A DNA stretch of 64,000 nucleotides, taken from contig NZ_MPDJ01000002.1 of the NCBI RefSeq assembly GCF_001881565.1, forward strand, positions 186,001 to 250,000. The letters run 5' to 3'. The notes under the pieces are model-generated. The model saw only the letters and a program-made list of their open reading frames with translations, was not told the origin of the DNA and made no database searches. The translations under genes and the position numbers were made by a program. How positions within the stretch are numbered: position 1 is the first letter of the stretch; each line of letters begins with the position of its first letter. Shown piece after piece: positions 9,445 to 18,533 of this stretch. The DNA is from Eisenbergiella tayi. Lineage in GTDB: Bacteria; Bacillota; Clostridia; Lachnospirales; Lachnospiraceae.

Positions 9445-11903
9445 TTATCTGCCGTCCTTTCAGCCAGCCATCCGTATACGGTTTTCTCATGATGGACTGT
9501 TTCTTTTTGAAATTCCCCTCTGTAATTCAATTTGAATATACAGCTTTCTTCCGCTGTCTTCCTGACGGCGCTTTCCGAAAAGGGCGTATTCAGCAGGCCC
9601 TGCAGCTCATGACAGCCGGGATTGTTTACCGGGACACTATCAATCAGACTCCGGATCGCTTCGTCGTTTTCATAAAGGAAGTCAATGAGATAATCGATCA
9701 GGAAATAATCGATCAGCTCCTCCTGACTCCTGCAGTAAGCACACAAAAGATCCCTGCATGCTGCGCAAAGCGGACAGCCTTTCGGCGCCTTTATAAAGAA
9801 CCCGCTCCACCGGTTTTCAGAAACATAAGTCTTATCCCTCCTGCCCTTCACCGTATAAAACTCATAATTTCTCATTTCTTCCTCCGGGCTGTCCATAAGA
9901 AATATTGTGGCATCGCACCAGATGCCTCCGTATTCAGCCAGCAGAGACATGCGGAGAATATCCGAGAAAAAGGCAAAGCTTATTTTCCCTTCCTCCAGCT
10001 TTTGATACACAAAATCCGGCAGCTCTATGTAATTCCTTATATTTTCCTCTGTAATAATCACTGCTTCTCTTTCCGGGAACTGTTCTTTCAGACTCCGGAA
10101 GCATATTTTTACCAGCTCCGGCGCATGTTCCGGTTTCTGCCACCAAAAACACCAGACTCTTTTTTCCTCCGGCCTCTGACCGCCTTTTCCCTTTTCATCC
10201 TTAATGCTTTCTCCGCCGTATTCCATACTGCCGCAGAATGCAGAAATCCATTCCTTAACCGCTTTTCTTCGTTTCATTTCCATGGAATAACGCACAGAGG
10301 ACTTGGAAGGGAACAGTCTGCACAGGAACCGCAGCCCCAGTAATTTATACCCGAAGGCTTTTCCATAATTCAGCTTAAGCAAATCAGAAAGGCGTCCGCA
10401 GACCGCTGACATCAGCTTCCGTGCATCCTCCCTCTTCCACGAAACCGCTGTCATCAAAAGAAAATAACAGATTGTTCCCGCAATTCCTTTTATAAGAAAC
10501 CAGAAAAAATTAGTTTCCGGTACAGGGCTGCAAATCAGCAGGACAGCCGCCGTTACGGCAGCGATAATCACAAAGTTCAGAAAATACTGTCCAAAAAAAC
10601 GTTTCAGCTTTTTGCGGTATCCCTCTTTCACCGCATATTTAAAAAACACATAGGGCTCCACCCAAAACGATGTGAACAGGAAGCTTAAAACAGTCCCCAT
10701 AAGGATACCTGCAATTTCATATTTCTGTACAAGTATTATGGATAAAACCAGATTTATGGCAGCCTCCAGCACCGGCTTATACCGATCATACCAGAAGACG
10801 CCCATCGTATCCCTGAAGCACATGATGACCTGCCGCATCCCGCCAAAATAGAAATCCATCAAAATAAGGCAGACGACAAAGGGGCCAAACACATATTCCT
10901 TTCCAAAGGTCAGCGTAATAAACGGCCTGAATAATAATGCCATCATTGCAACGCCGTAACCATAGCAGAGGAAGGAGGCCATATATAAAATCCGGTAGAC
11001 CTCATATATCTTCCCGCTCTTTTCACTGGCTCCCAGATTCCCCACACTCGCTGTAAATGAAGCGAATATCTGCTGGAAAAAGAGGGAAACGCTGGAAAGA
11101 ATCAGCCTGTAATTTGAATAAATTCCCACGCTCCTGAGTCCCACAAATGCCGACATAAGCAGGCTGTCCGTATTATACACACAAACAGCTCCTATTTTAT
11201 GCATGGACATGGCTCCGATATTTTTATACAGCTTCCTTTTTTCCTCTTTTGTGGGAAGACTGTGTTTATCCTTATCAATATACGGATACATTTTCCCTGC
11301 CTGACGCGCGATTACCCAATTGGATAAAATATTGCATATAATCTGGACAAGCAGATAAAGGCTGTAGTTTTTTGTTGCCGCAAGAAGAATGATCTGAAGG
11401 AGATATCTGACTACGGTAAAAATATAGGTAACAAAATTACTTATATACTGCTTCTGATGCGCAAAAATAATCGATGCACGGTAGGTCAGCAGATAGGAAG
11501 AAACGGTCTGAAGCAAATACAGCACATAGTAAAGCCTTATATGCGCAATCTGCGTACCGCCCTTTATAAAATAACCAAGAAAGGGGAGCAAAACAATTCC
11601 TGCCGCGGCTACCCCCGCCGCAACCAGGCGGTACAGCCTCCTGTACATATTCAGCAGCCGGGTTATCTTCTGCTCATCCTGATCCGCAACCGGTTTATAC
11701 ATGCCATACAGCATGGCGGTGCCTATTCCCAGTTCGGTTACGGACAGTACATTGAAAATATTGGACAGAAGCCCGTTCACTCCCAGGTAATCCACGGAAA
11801 GATATCTGACCAGCATGGAGCGGCCTGCGAAGGCCAGTATCAGGTTAAAGAACTGCCCGAACACATTTACGGCCATATTGATTAACGAACTTTTGGTCCT
11901 CAT
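9441..11903 (-). CDS. Wzx-type polysaccharide flippase fused to a capsular-type glycosyltransferase
   Basis: One uninterrupted 820-aa frame. Residues 1 to about 500 are a polysaccharide flippase of the MATE/MOP superfamily with 12-14 membrane segments, opening INMAVNVFGQFFNLI and SVDYLGVNGLLSNI. Residues about 575-810 are a cytosolic glycosyltransferase of the Caps_synth/GT32-like sugar-binding-DXD type, with WCFWWQKPEHAPELVKIC near 580 and FSDILRMSLLAEYGGIWCDA near 645-664. The flippase moves lipid-linked repeat units outward; the transferase would add a sugar on the cytoplasmic side. These functions are normally separate genes. A coding fusion, not a frameshift artefact, is supported by the clean linker (about 505-570). 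Overlaps the GT2 stop (ATGA). Confidence 0.85.
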   Translation of the reverse strand: MRTKSSLINMAVNVFGQFFNLILAFAGRSMLVRYLSVDYLGVNGLLSNIFNVLSVTELGIGTAMLYGMYKPVADQDEQKITRLLNMYRRLYRLVAAGVAAAGIVLLPFLGYFIKGGTQIAHIRLYYVLYLLQTVSSYLLTYRASIIFAHQKQYISNFVTYIFTVVRYLLQIILLAATKNYSLYLLVQIICNILSNWVIARQAGKMYPYIDKDKHSLPTKEEKRKLYKNIGAMSMHKIGAVCVYNTDSLLMSAFVGLRSVGIYSNYRLILSSVSLFFQQIFASFTASVGNLGASEKSGKIYEVYRILYMASFLCYGYGVAMMALLFRPFITLTFGKEYVFGPFVVCLILMDFYFGGMRQVIMCFRDTMGVFWYDRYKPVLEAAINLVLSIILVQKYEIAGILMGTVLSFLFTSFWVEPYVFFKYAVKEGYRKKLKRFFGQYFLNFVIIAAVTAAVLLICSPVPETNFFWFLIKGIAGTICYFLLMTAVSWKREDARKLMSAVCGRLSDLLKLNYGKAFGYKLLGLRFLCRLFPSKSSVRYSMEMKRRKAVKEWISAFCGSMEYGGESIKDEKGKGGQRPEEKRVWCFWWQKPEHAPELVKICFRSLKEQFPEREAVIITEENIRNYIELPDFVYQKLEEGKISFAFFSDILRMSLLAEYGGIWCDATIFLMDSPEEEMRNYEFYTVKGRRDKTYVSENRWSGFFIKAPKGCPLCAACRDLLCAYCRSQEELIDYFLIDYLIDFLYENDEAIRSLIDSVPVNNPGCHELQGLLNTPFSESAVRKTAEESCIFKLNYRGEFQKETVHHEKTVYGWLAERTADK

Positions 11904-12973
11904 ACTGTTACCCCGTTTGCAGGCATGTACACCCCTGCCTTAACCAAAATTTTTTCCAGATAGATATACAGATACAGCAGGAAAAGATTTTCTTCCCGCA
12001 TGGCCGTAAGTATTTTTTTTCTTATAAAGGTAATTCCCGTATTCACTTCCGTTCTGTTCAATGCGGTGCGGAAGCCGTCATACTCCAGCAGCTTGCGTAT
12101 CTCTCTGTTCCTTTCCCTGCAGCTCAGGCCGTTTCCGGGACGCAGATAATATGCCGCCCCCATATAGGCCGCATAAAGCTTGTTGTAATCAAGTGCCGGT
12201 ATTGCCCCTTCTCCCTTTTTCTCCCTTACCAATCTATCCATACAAGTAAACAGACTGACCGCATTTTCATAAAAGCCTCCCCTGTATGCCTTGCTGCCGG
12301 TTCCCTGTATATTCCGGTAATGGTACATACCTTTATTCTCACATACCACAACGTTTTCCGCATTCAGCAGACAGGCATAAACACAGCACAAATCTTCCCC
12401 TACGCTGATCCCGGGATCTACGGATAGCATATTGGGGACTATCAGCTCCTTTTTATATGCCTTTCCCCAAAAAGCCGGATTCAGGTAATACTCATAAAAA
12501 GTACCGGAATACAGCATATTATCCTGCAGTGTTTTCAATGAGTCTTTGCTGTATCTCCCGGAATGGACCGGATATCCCTGAAGAATCGTCTTATCCTCAA
12601 ATTCCAGATAATTATTTCCGGAAATCACCATGTCCGCCCGATTATCCTCAATCAAATCCCTGTATACTTCCAGCATATCACTGTCAATCCAGTCATCGCT
12701 GTCCACAAAAACAAGATACTTTCCCTTTACCAATCCCAGGGCTGTATTGCGCGCTTTGACCACCCCTTCATTCTCTTTATGAATCACGGTAATGCGGCTG
12801 TCCTGCGCGGCATAGCTGTCACAGATTTCGGGGCATCCGTCAGGAGACCCATCATCCACAACTATCGCCTCAAATTCCCCGCAGGTCTGTCTTAAAATGC
12901 TGTCCAGACATTCCCGCAGATATTTCTCCGTTTTATAAACAGGAATAATAATACTAAAAAATGGGTTATCCAA
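11900..12973 (-). CDS. family 2 glycosyltransferase
   Basis: A 357-aa GT-A enzyme. Near the N-terminus it reads FSIIIPVYKTEKYLRECLDSI, then VVDDGSPDG (nucleotide-binding Asp) and FVDSDDWID (DXD metal site), as in EpsJ/CpsI-type transferases. It would add one sugar to the lipid-linked EPS repeat unit in the cytoplasm. I prefer the TTG at 12973 (LDNPFFS) because AAAGGAG lies 7 bp before it and it starts 2 bp after the previous stop; the ATG at 13003 would overlap the SGNH gene by 28 bp and lacks a ribosome site. The C-terminus (AGVYMPANGVTV) overlaps the flippase start. Confidence 0.87.
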   Translation of the reverse strand: MDNPFFSIIIPVYKTEKYLRECLDSILRQTCGEFEAIVVDDGSPDGCPEICDSYAAQDSRITVIHKENEGVVKARNTALGLVKGKYLVFVDSDDWIDSDMLEVYRDLIEDNRADMVISGNNYLEFEDKTILQGYPVHSGRYSKDSLKTLQDNMLYSGTFYEYYLNPAFWGKAYKKELIVPNMLSVDPGISVGEDLCCVYACLLNAENVVVCENKGMYHYRNIQGTGSKAYRGGFYENAVSLFTCMDRLVREKKGEGAIPALDYNKLYAAYMGAAYYLRPGNGLSCRERNREIRKLLEYDGFRTALNRTEVNTGITFIRKKILTAMREENLFLLYLYIYLEKILVKAGVYMPANGVTV

Positions 12974-12975
12974 TC

Positions 12976-14073
12976 TTATCTCCTTTCTGTCAGTTCCTGA
13001 CATACATAATTACTCAGGAGCAATTGTCCCTCTGTATTCGGATGCATCCCTGTTCCTATCTCCGGATCGTAATCGTAATAGACTTCTCCGGGATCCCGTT
13101 CTTCAATACCGCTTTTTTTCAGTTCGATCACTCTCAGTCCGCATTCTTCGCCAATACTCTTTATAAGCTCATTGGCCTCGTCCACCTCAAAAGATGCTTT
13201 GGACGGACGGAAATAGCTGCACAGCACAATTTCCGCATCCGGGTACCGCGTCTGCATCCTCTCAAGCATTTCCCGATATTCCGCTCTGAACTCTTCCTGA
13301 GAACACCCCCTGAATAAATCATTTGCCCCCAACAGGACCAGAATTAAATCAGGCGTATGCTCAGGCGTGTGCAGACTGACACATCTTTCTTCATTTCCTC
13401 CGGTACCGTCACCCGCCGGAAGCACTCCCGAGCCGCTGCAGCCGTTAATGCCGCAGATATTCATCCCCAGCTTCAAAGCCGTCTGGTACCACCACATCGA
13501 ACTTACCTCCATGCCGCTACCGGCTCTGTATTCCGGATAAAAGCCCTGGGGAATATATCCTTCGTAAGAACTGATGCTGTCCCCCAATACGGATAAATAC
13601 TTTCCTTTATATGTACTCTCCGCCTCCATTTTCCAAGTGTTTTTCAACTTCAGGCCGGATATATCGTCATTCTGTACGGCAATATATAAGGCATATGCGT
13701 TTTCGGGCACTGTTATCGTATGTTTACCGCTCCCCAGCCTCCACATGGACTGAAAGCTTCCGTCTTCTTTGCAGCTCATAATCAAATGCTCTTCCTCACA
13801 GGTGAAATGGATGCTCATCTTTTTTAACGGCTCCATCTGATCCCTGCATATGATAACGTATGTTGACCAGCCCTCCTCTTTATATTCCGTGATTCCTTCT
13901 TCCGACCAACGAAATACGGTTTCCTCTCTGAGCTGATATAATAAATCACGCCCCTCCTCCCTTACTGACAGCGCCCTGTTATAATAATAAACTGCGAAAA
14001 ATAAAAGAATTATCACAAGTATCACTGCCGTCAGCCCTGTTGCAGCGGCTGCCTTGTTTTTCCGCCTCTTCAT
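12976..14073 (-). CDS. membrane-anchored SGNH/GDSL hydrolase
   Basis: A 365-aa protein. A positively charged N-terminus is followed by one membrane helix (AVILVIILLFFAVYYY), placing the rest outside the cell. Residues about 160-365 form an SGNH domain: GDSIS (nucleophile Ser), a GxN-type GINGCSG, LLGAND (block III Asn) and GTGMHPN (catalytic His). A beta-rich domain precedes it. The family includes O-acetyl esterases and acyl transferases acting on polysaccharides. The ATG overlaps the GT4 stop (ATGA). In a locus with two acyl/acetyltransferase genes it probably edits EPS acetylation (inference). Confidence 0.83.
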   Translation of the reverse strand: MKRRKNKAAAATGLTAVILVIILLFFAVYYYNRALSVREEGRDLLYQLREETVFRWSEEGITEYKEEGWSTYVIICRDQMEPLKKMSIHFTCEEEHLIMSCKEDGSFQSMWRLGSGKHTITVPENAYALYIAVQNDDISGLKLKNTWKMEAESTYKGKYLSVLGDSISSYEGYIPQGFYPEYRAGSGMEVSSMWWYQTALKLGMNICGINGCSGSGVLPAGDGTGGNEERCVSLHTPEHTPDLILVLLGANDLFRGCSQEEFRAEYREMLERMQTRYPDAEIVLCSYFRPSKASFEVDEANELIKSIGEECGLRVIELKKSGIEERDPGEVYYDYDPEIGTGMHPNTEGQLLLSNYVCQELTERR

Positions 14074-15206
14074 ATTTTCTCTCCGTTCACCAGTTCTTCC
14101 ACTATTCTCAGATAACCATCCGCCGACCTTTCCAGGGAAAAGTCCTGCGCCCTTCTGCGCAGGGCATCCTTGTCAGGCTTTTCCCTCAAAGACTCCCTCA
14201 CCGCCTGCGCAAACAGCTCTTCCTTTCCCGGCTCCACCAGTGTTCCATATTTCCCGTGGGCAAGGATTTCATCAGGACCGGAGCGGCAGTCCACACTGAC
14301 GATACGCGCCCCACAGGCCAATGCCTCGATCAGCACGGTAGGAAGCCCCTCATATCGGGAACAGAGCACTACCGCATCCGCATCCGCATAAAAACTATAG
14401 GGATTTTTCGTATAGCCGTAAAAATCCACAGAATCCCTGATTCCAAGCCCGGCGCACGCTTTCTTCAGCTCCTCTTCCAGCTCCCCGATTCCCAGAAGAA
14501 TAAGCCGGTAATCCTCATCCCTGCAAAGCCGGCTCAGAACCCTTAACATAAACATGTGATTTTTTTGATAGCTCAGACGCCCTGAGAGCACAAGCGTATG
14601 CCATTTTCTTTCCTTCACCAGCCAGGGATGTCCGGTATCCTCCCGTGCCATCTGATAAATCTGCGGATAAATGACCGGATTGCAGACCGTAACCACCTTT
14701 TGGCCGGAGGCATTGCTTACCCGCAGATAGTCCTCACGAACTCCCTGTGAGACAGCAATCACGCGATCGAACTGCCTGTCCAGCAGCGGAATGGCTTTTT
14801 CCCGGATTTTCTGAAAACTATGCGTTTCCATTGACAGTGTATTGTGCAGTACCTCCACCAGGGGAATCCGTTTGCGGCATAAAAAGGCGGCTATGGCAGC
14901 AACCTGGCTCATCTCCGCAGTAACGCAGAACAGTACGTCGTATTCCTGTCCTTTCAAAACTCCCGCCAGGCTGCGGATATTTCTTATATTTTTCTCAAGC
15001 TTTGAACGCTCCGCAATGTCCATATCAATAACCGGTATCTCCGTTCTCAGAAGATACCGGCTTTCCCCTTTGCCGCTCCGGACGATAAAGGTTACCTTAT
15101 GCCCGGCTTCATACAGCGCATTCGCAAGGATCACCGTCATCCGTTCCGCGCCCCCGCCGTCAAACTGATGCATAAAGATACCAATACGCCTCTTTATTGT
15201 CTGCAT
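14070..15206 (-). CDS. GT4 family glycosyltransferase (EPS locus, second)
   Basis: A 378-aa GT-B enzyme. The N-terminal motif GGAERMTVILANAL is typical of GT4 acceptor domains. The C-terminal domain has LVLSGRLSYQKNH and CSRYEGLPTVLIEALACG, the EX7E nucleotide-sugar site. It retains configuration and transfers a hexose from an NDP-sugar to the lipid-linked intermediate in the cytoplasm. Start overlaps the Wzy stop by 13 bp; AAAGGAG lies 11 bp upstream. Donor and acceptor cannot be told from sequence. Confidence 0.88.
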   Translation of the reverse strand: MQTIKRRIGIFMHQFDGGGAERMTVILANALYEAGHKVTFIVRSGKGESRYLLRTEIPVIDMDIAERSKLEKNIRNIRSLAGVLKGQEYDVLFCVTAEMSQVAAIAAFLCRKRIPLVEVLHNTLSMETHSFQKIREKAIPLLDRQFDRVIAVSQGVREDYLRVSNASGQKVVTVCNPVIYPQIYQMAREDTGHPWLVKERKWHTLVLSGRLSYQKNHMFMLRVLSRLCRDEDYRLILLGIGELEEELKKACAGLGIRDSVDFYGYTKNPYSFYADADAVVLCSRYEGLPTVLIEALACGARIVSVDCRSGPDEILAHGKYGTLVEPGKEELFAQAVRESLREKPDKDALRRRAQDFSLERSADGYLRIVEELVNGEKI

Positions 15207-16456
15207 AATTTAGCACGCTCCTTTTCAGCCTGTTTATCAAATTCATATGCCATAACAGCAAGCGCGACCGTAATGTTCGGGAAAAAAAGGACATAGGTAT
15301 TATCTGTCAGATAGGTAATATAGCTGTTAAAAATAATGGCGAATACAATGATCCCATGGTCGATATTTCTCTTCATAAAATAACCCACCCGGATAAAAAA
15401 CAAACCGAAGGCCCATATCATAAACCCTGCAAATCCCTGTTCAATATATTGCCGGAGAAAATCATTATGTATATCAGATACCCCCACACGCGTCGTTATA
15501 TCTCCCATCTGAATCATTTTAGTGACAAAACCAAGTCCTCTGCCTATATATGTTATGTTTAGCTCATAATACTGCCGCATATCCTCATACATATAGACTC
15601 TCGCCATGGTATTGATTCCCATATCCGTCAGCCAGTTAAACAAACCGTTGCCTATCAGCCAAACATATACATATGCCCCAATACCGCATAGCCCGCACAA
15701 AAACAAAGTGGCTTTTTTACCGGCCTCCCTGGGAAGACACCGCAGAAGCCATCCCAAGACACAGGCTATGCCTGCCGACAAGAGTACAATTCTCTTAATG
15801 CTTATGACAGAGAACACCAGCGCCAGCAGGATGGCCCCTATATGCTTCTTTTTATTCCCTTTTGCCGAAACCACAAAATACACAATATAGGTGGCCAGCG
15901 AAAACTGGAGCGATACATTTTCCATTATTGTCATCAAAGGGCCCGTTTCCAGAGAAAAGGTAGCCATCAGCCTGATAAATTCCTCAACAAATGCGCCTAT
16001 CCCTCCCTGCAGGACAGCCCTGACAGCCGCTATGGCATAGGTCAGGGACATGGCGGCCAAATCCATAAAAACTCCCTTTTCCCCAAAAAGATAAAGGGTT
16101 GCAGCGGCTGTCAGAACGGCAATTATCTGGTAAACCGCCACAAACACGCCTCTGACTATGACTGCGGGTTCCGACATATCCAGCAGCCAGACAATCAAAG
16201 AGAAAAAGATGCTCACAAAATAAAGAACAGATAAGATACCGGTATATTTTAATGCCAGTATTCCATTGCCGATATTCGGTTTTATAAGAAAGGAGATACA
16301 GGCCAGCAGAACAATCCCGATTCCCAGAATATAAAAGTAAAGAATATGATATCCGCCGACCATAACACCTACATCTTCAAAGGTGAATGAGCAGTACAGC
16401 AATGTCATCAATATAAGATAGACAGCCGATACCATTACTTTTCCGATTCCTTTCAT
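15194..16456 (-). CDS. Wzy-type polysaccharide polymerase (O-antigen ligase-like)
   Basis: A 420-aa protein with about 10-12 membrane segments. A large outer loop late in the sequence contains YIGRGLGFVTK and VSDIHNDFLRQYIEQGFAGF, matching the HNxxL/Q pattern of the Wzy_C/O-antigen ligase family. It would join flipped repeat units into polymer on the outer face of the membrane, working with the flippase (9441) and the two PCP proteins (16473, 18534). Good ribosome site (GGGAG). Weak sequence conservation is normal for Wzy, so the call rests on topology, motif and context. Confidence 0.85.
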   Translation of the reverse strand: MKGIGKVMVSAVYLILMTLLYCSFTFEDVGVMVGGYHILYFYILGIGIVLLACISFLIKPNIGNGILALKYTGILSVLYFVSIFFSLIVWLLDMSEPAVIVRGVFVAVYQIIAVLTAAATLYLFGEKGVFMDLAAMSLTYAIAAVRAVLQGGIGAFVEEFIRLMATFSLETGPLMTIMENVSLQFSLATYIVYFVVSAKGNKKKHIGAILLALVFSVISIKRIVLLSAGIACVLGWLLRCLPREAGKKATLFLCGLCGIGAYVYVWLIGNGLFNWLTDMGINTMARVYMYEDMRQYYELNITYIGRGLGFVTKMIQMGDITTRVGVSDIHNDFLRQYIEQGFAGFMIWAFGLFFIRVGYFMKRNIDHGIIVFAIIFNSYITYLTDNTYVLFFPNITVALAVMAYEFDKQAEKERAKLCRQ

Positions 16457-16472
16457 ATCCGGCTCCCTTCCT

Positions 16473-18482
16473 CTACTCTGTCATTTCTGCAGGTTTTATA
16501 TGATAAAGCGAATTCATAAGCAATACTTTAATACGGTAAATTCCGGTTTTCTTTGTTTCTGCTATCCCGTATTCAAACTCTATTTTACATTCTTCATCCC
16601 TGTTATAATCCATGACCGCATTCCTGATAACTCCTGCATAGGCTTCGGCCTGCTCTTCAGAAGTCTCCTTTGCAAAAACCACAAATTGCCCGATCCCGTT
16701 TACTGCAAGAAAACAGTCGTCATTTGAGCTGAAGGTCTGTTTGAGTATATTGGCAAAATCCCTGATCATCTCATCTGTTTTGTCTCTGCCGAATTTATTA
16801 TTTTTCTGCTGAATATCGGAAAGCTTAAAGGTGATACAGCTGAAAGAATCCGGCAGAAGCTTTCTGAAGGATGCCATATAATGGTCGCATCCCTCCCTGT
16901 TGGGAAGCTCGTATTTATTGTCTCTGTATATATAATATTCAAAGATATCCAGCAAACGGCCCACCACCATAACCAGGACGCTCATAACACATGCGAAAAT
17001 AACAATGATCAAAGCGGCATAAAGCATCAGCTTATACTGCTGTTCGATTACCACATTGGTCATCACGCTGATATTGGCGGCTCCTGCATATTCATTATAC
17101 TCACTGTTGGTCACAGACAATTTCTTATATAATTCATCCAGTCTCTCAATGAGTGAAGTCATTCTCGAATCCATCTGCTCAAGAGCCTCTTTTTCGCTTA
17201 CCTTGCTTACTGTGGGAAGATTTTCGGCCTCCGCATTTTCTTCTTCGGCCTCCTCCGGATTATCCTCTGCGGCTTCCGTATTTTCAGCCGGCCGGCCTTC
17301 TTTCTCTTCTTCCTCTCCTTCCTCCGTTTCCGCCGCTATCCCGGTTTCCTCCTCAATATTTACGGCCACTCCGGTTCCTGTCTGTTCCGTCCCTTCAAAC
17401 ACTTCAATAATATATTCATAATAGGCCACATCAATCAAAGCAGCCTCAAAGCTCTCTCTGTCCCGGACATAATCCTTCATCAAAGTATCATAACTGGTCC
17501 TCCTGTCTGCAGGATTCCATTGCTCCGTATTGTTTTCATCCTGCACATACCCCTCATGTACATTATCAAGGATATAATCTGAGCTGATGTCCGTATTTCC
17601 CGATTCACGCATCATATTTACGTAGGAATCGATGATCTCCTGAATTCCTTTTATTTCATCCTCCGTAGTGCCGTTCTTCCTGAAAAAATCGGCAATCCGG
17701 TTTCTGTACTTATTCAGCAGCTTTTCTTTGTCCTTCGTCACTCTGTTATTTAATATGTAAGCGTAAATATTATTTATATCTATCTTACTCAGGGAATCAA
17801 ACTCATGATACAGGTCTGCAAAGGAATATCCGCTGTCCGAGGAACGGTAATAATAATTATTGTTTGCCTTATTCAAAAGATTCTCCAGCGTACCCTGTAC
17901 GGAATCATCAATAATTTCAATCATTTCCAGATAGTCATAATCTCTCTCATCCAGCTTTGAAATGTTATTGGAGGATACCTCGCCGTTGATATGGCGTGCC
18001 CCGTATAAACCGATATAGGCATCAAGCATATGATCCAGGACCTGCCTTGAAAACTCTTCCGGCTCACGGCTGTCCTTTCGTGTGGCATAAAAGGAGACGC
18101 TGAATTCCGTAGGCTTTTCCTCCACAACCTCACCTACCTCATTTTTTGCTTCCTGTACGGCTTCCATTTCCGGTGTGACCACTTCCTCCACAACTACCCT
18201 GGAACGGAATTCATCCAGATTAAATTCGCTGTACTCCATGCCCATCTGCTCAAAAACCTTTGACATAACCTCTTCGGAGTAGATTTCCGTGATGTCAATA
18301 TCGCTTCCGTCCGGAGCCAGCCCTTCTTCGGCACGTTCATTGGTGTATCTGATGACAGCGGTTGCGGTATAATGCTGTTTATTCAGCATTATCAGATAAA
18401 AAACACCTCCTGCCAGCAGGGAAACCGCCACAATAAAGATTTGATATTTTTTAATATATCTAAGAACATTAAACGACTGCAT
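16473..18482 (-). CDS. Wzz-type chain-length (PCP) protein fused to a degenerate GGDEF domain
   Basis: A 669-aa protein from the ATG at 18482 (MQSFNVLRYIKK), preceded by AGGAG; an earlier ATG at 18506 overlaps that ribosome site. The first helix is about residues 11-33; a long extracellular coiled region follows, with an acidic low-complexity stretch (about 385-430). The second helix is about 495-520, just before a cytoplasmic C-terminus. That C-terminal ~130 residues fit a GGDEF fold (LPNREGCDHYM, NNKFGRDKTDEMIRDFANIL), but the GGDEF signature reads NGIGQF, so it should not make c-di-GMP. The PCP part controls polymer length. The GGDEF part could sense nucleotides or dock partners (inference). 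It replaces the usual BY-kinase arrangement. Confidence 0.82.
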   Translation of the reverse strand: MQSFNVLRYIKKYQIFIVAVSLLAGGVFYLIMLNKQHYTATAVIRYTNERAEEGLAPDGSDIDITEIYSEEVMSKVFEQMGMEYSEFNLDEFRSRVVVEEVVTPEMEAVQEAKNEVGEVVEEKPTEFSVSFYATRKDSREPEEFSRQVLDHMLDAYIGLYGARHINGEVSSNNISKLDERDYDYLEMIEIIDDSVQGTLENLLNKANNNYYYRSSDSGYSFADLYHEFDSLSKIDINNIYAYILNNRVTKDKEKLLNKYRNRIADFFRKNGTTEDEIKGIQEIIDSYVNMMRESGNTDISSDYILDNVHEGYVQDENNTEQWNPADRRTSYDTLMKDYVRDRESFEAALIDVAYYEYIIEVFEGTEQTGTGVAVNIEEETGIAAETEEGEEEEKEGRPAENTEAAEDNPEEAEEENAEAENLPTVSKVSEKEALEQMDSRMTSLIERLDELYKKLSVTNSEYNEYAGAANISVMTNVVIEQQYKLMLYAALIIVIFACVMSVLVMVVGRLLDIFEYYIYRDNKYELPNREGCDHYMASFRKLLPDSFSCITFKLSDIQQKNNKFGRDKTDEMIRDFANILKQTFSSNDDCFLAVNGIGQFVVFAKETSEEQAEAYAGVIRNAVMDYNRDEECKIEFEYGIAETKKTGIYRIKVLLMNSLYHIKPAEMTE

Positions 18483-18533
18483 ATCTGCTCTCCTCTTCTT
18501 CTCCATTCCATAACAATGGCTTTTGTTTCCCGG

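Noticed and set aside
17153..17410. Pro/Leu-rich plus-strand frame
   Set aside because: It is the antisense shadow of the acidic low-complexity region of the PCP-GGDEF gene.
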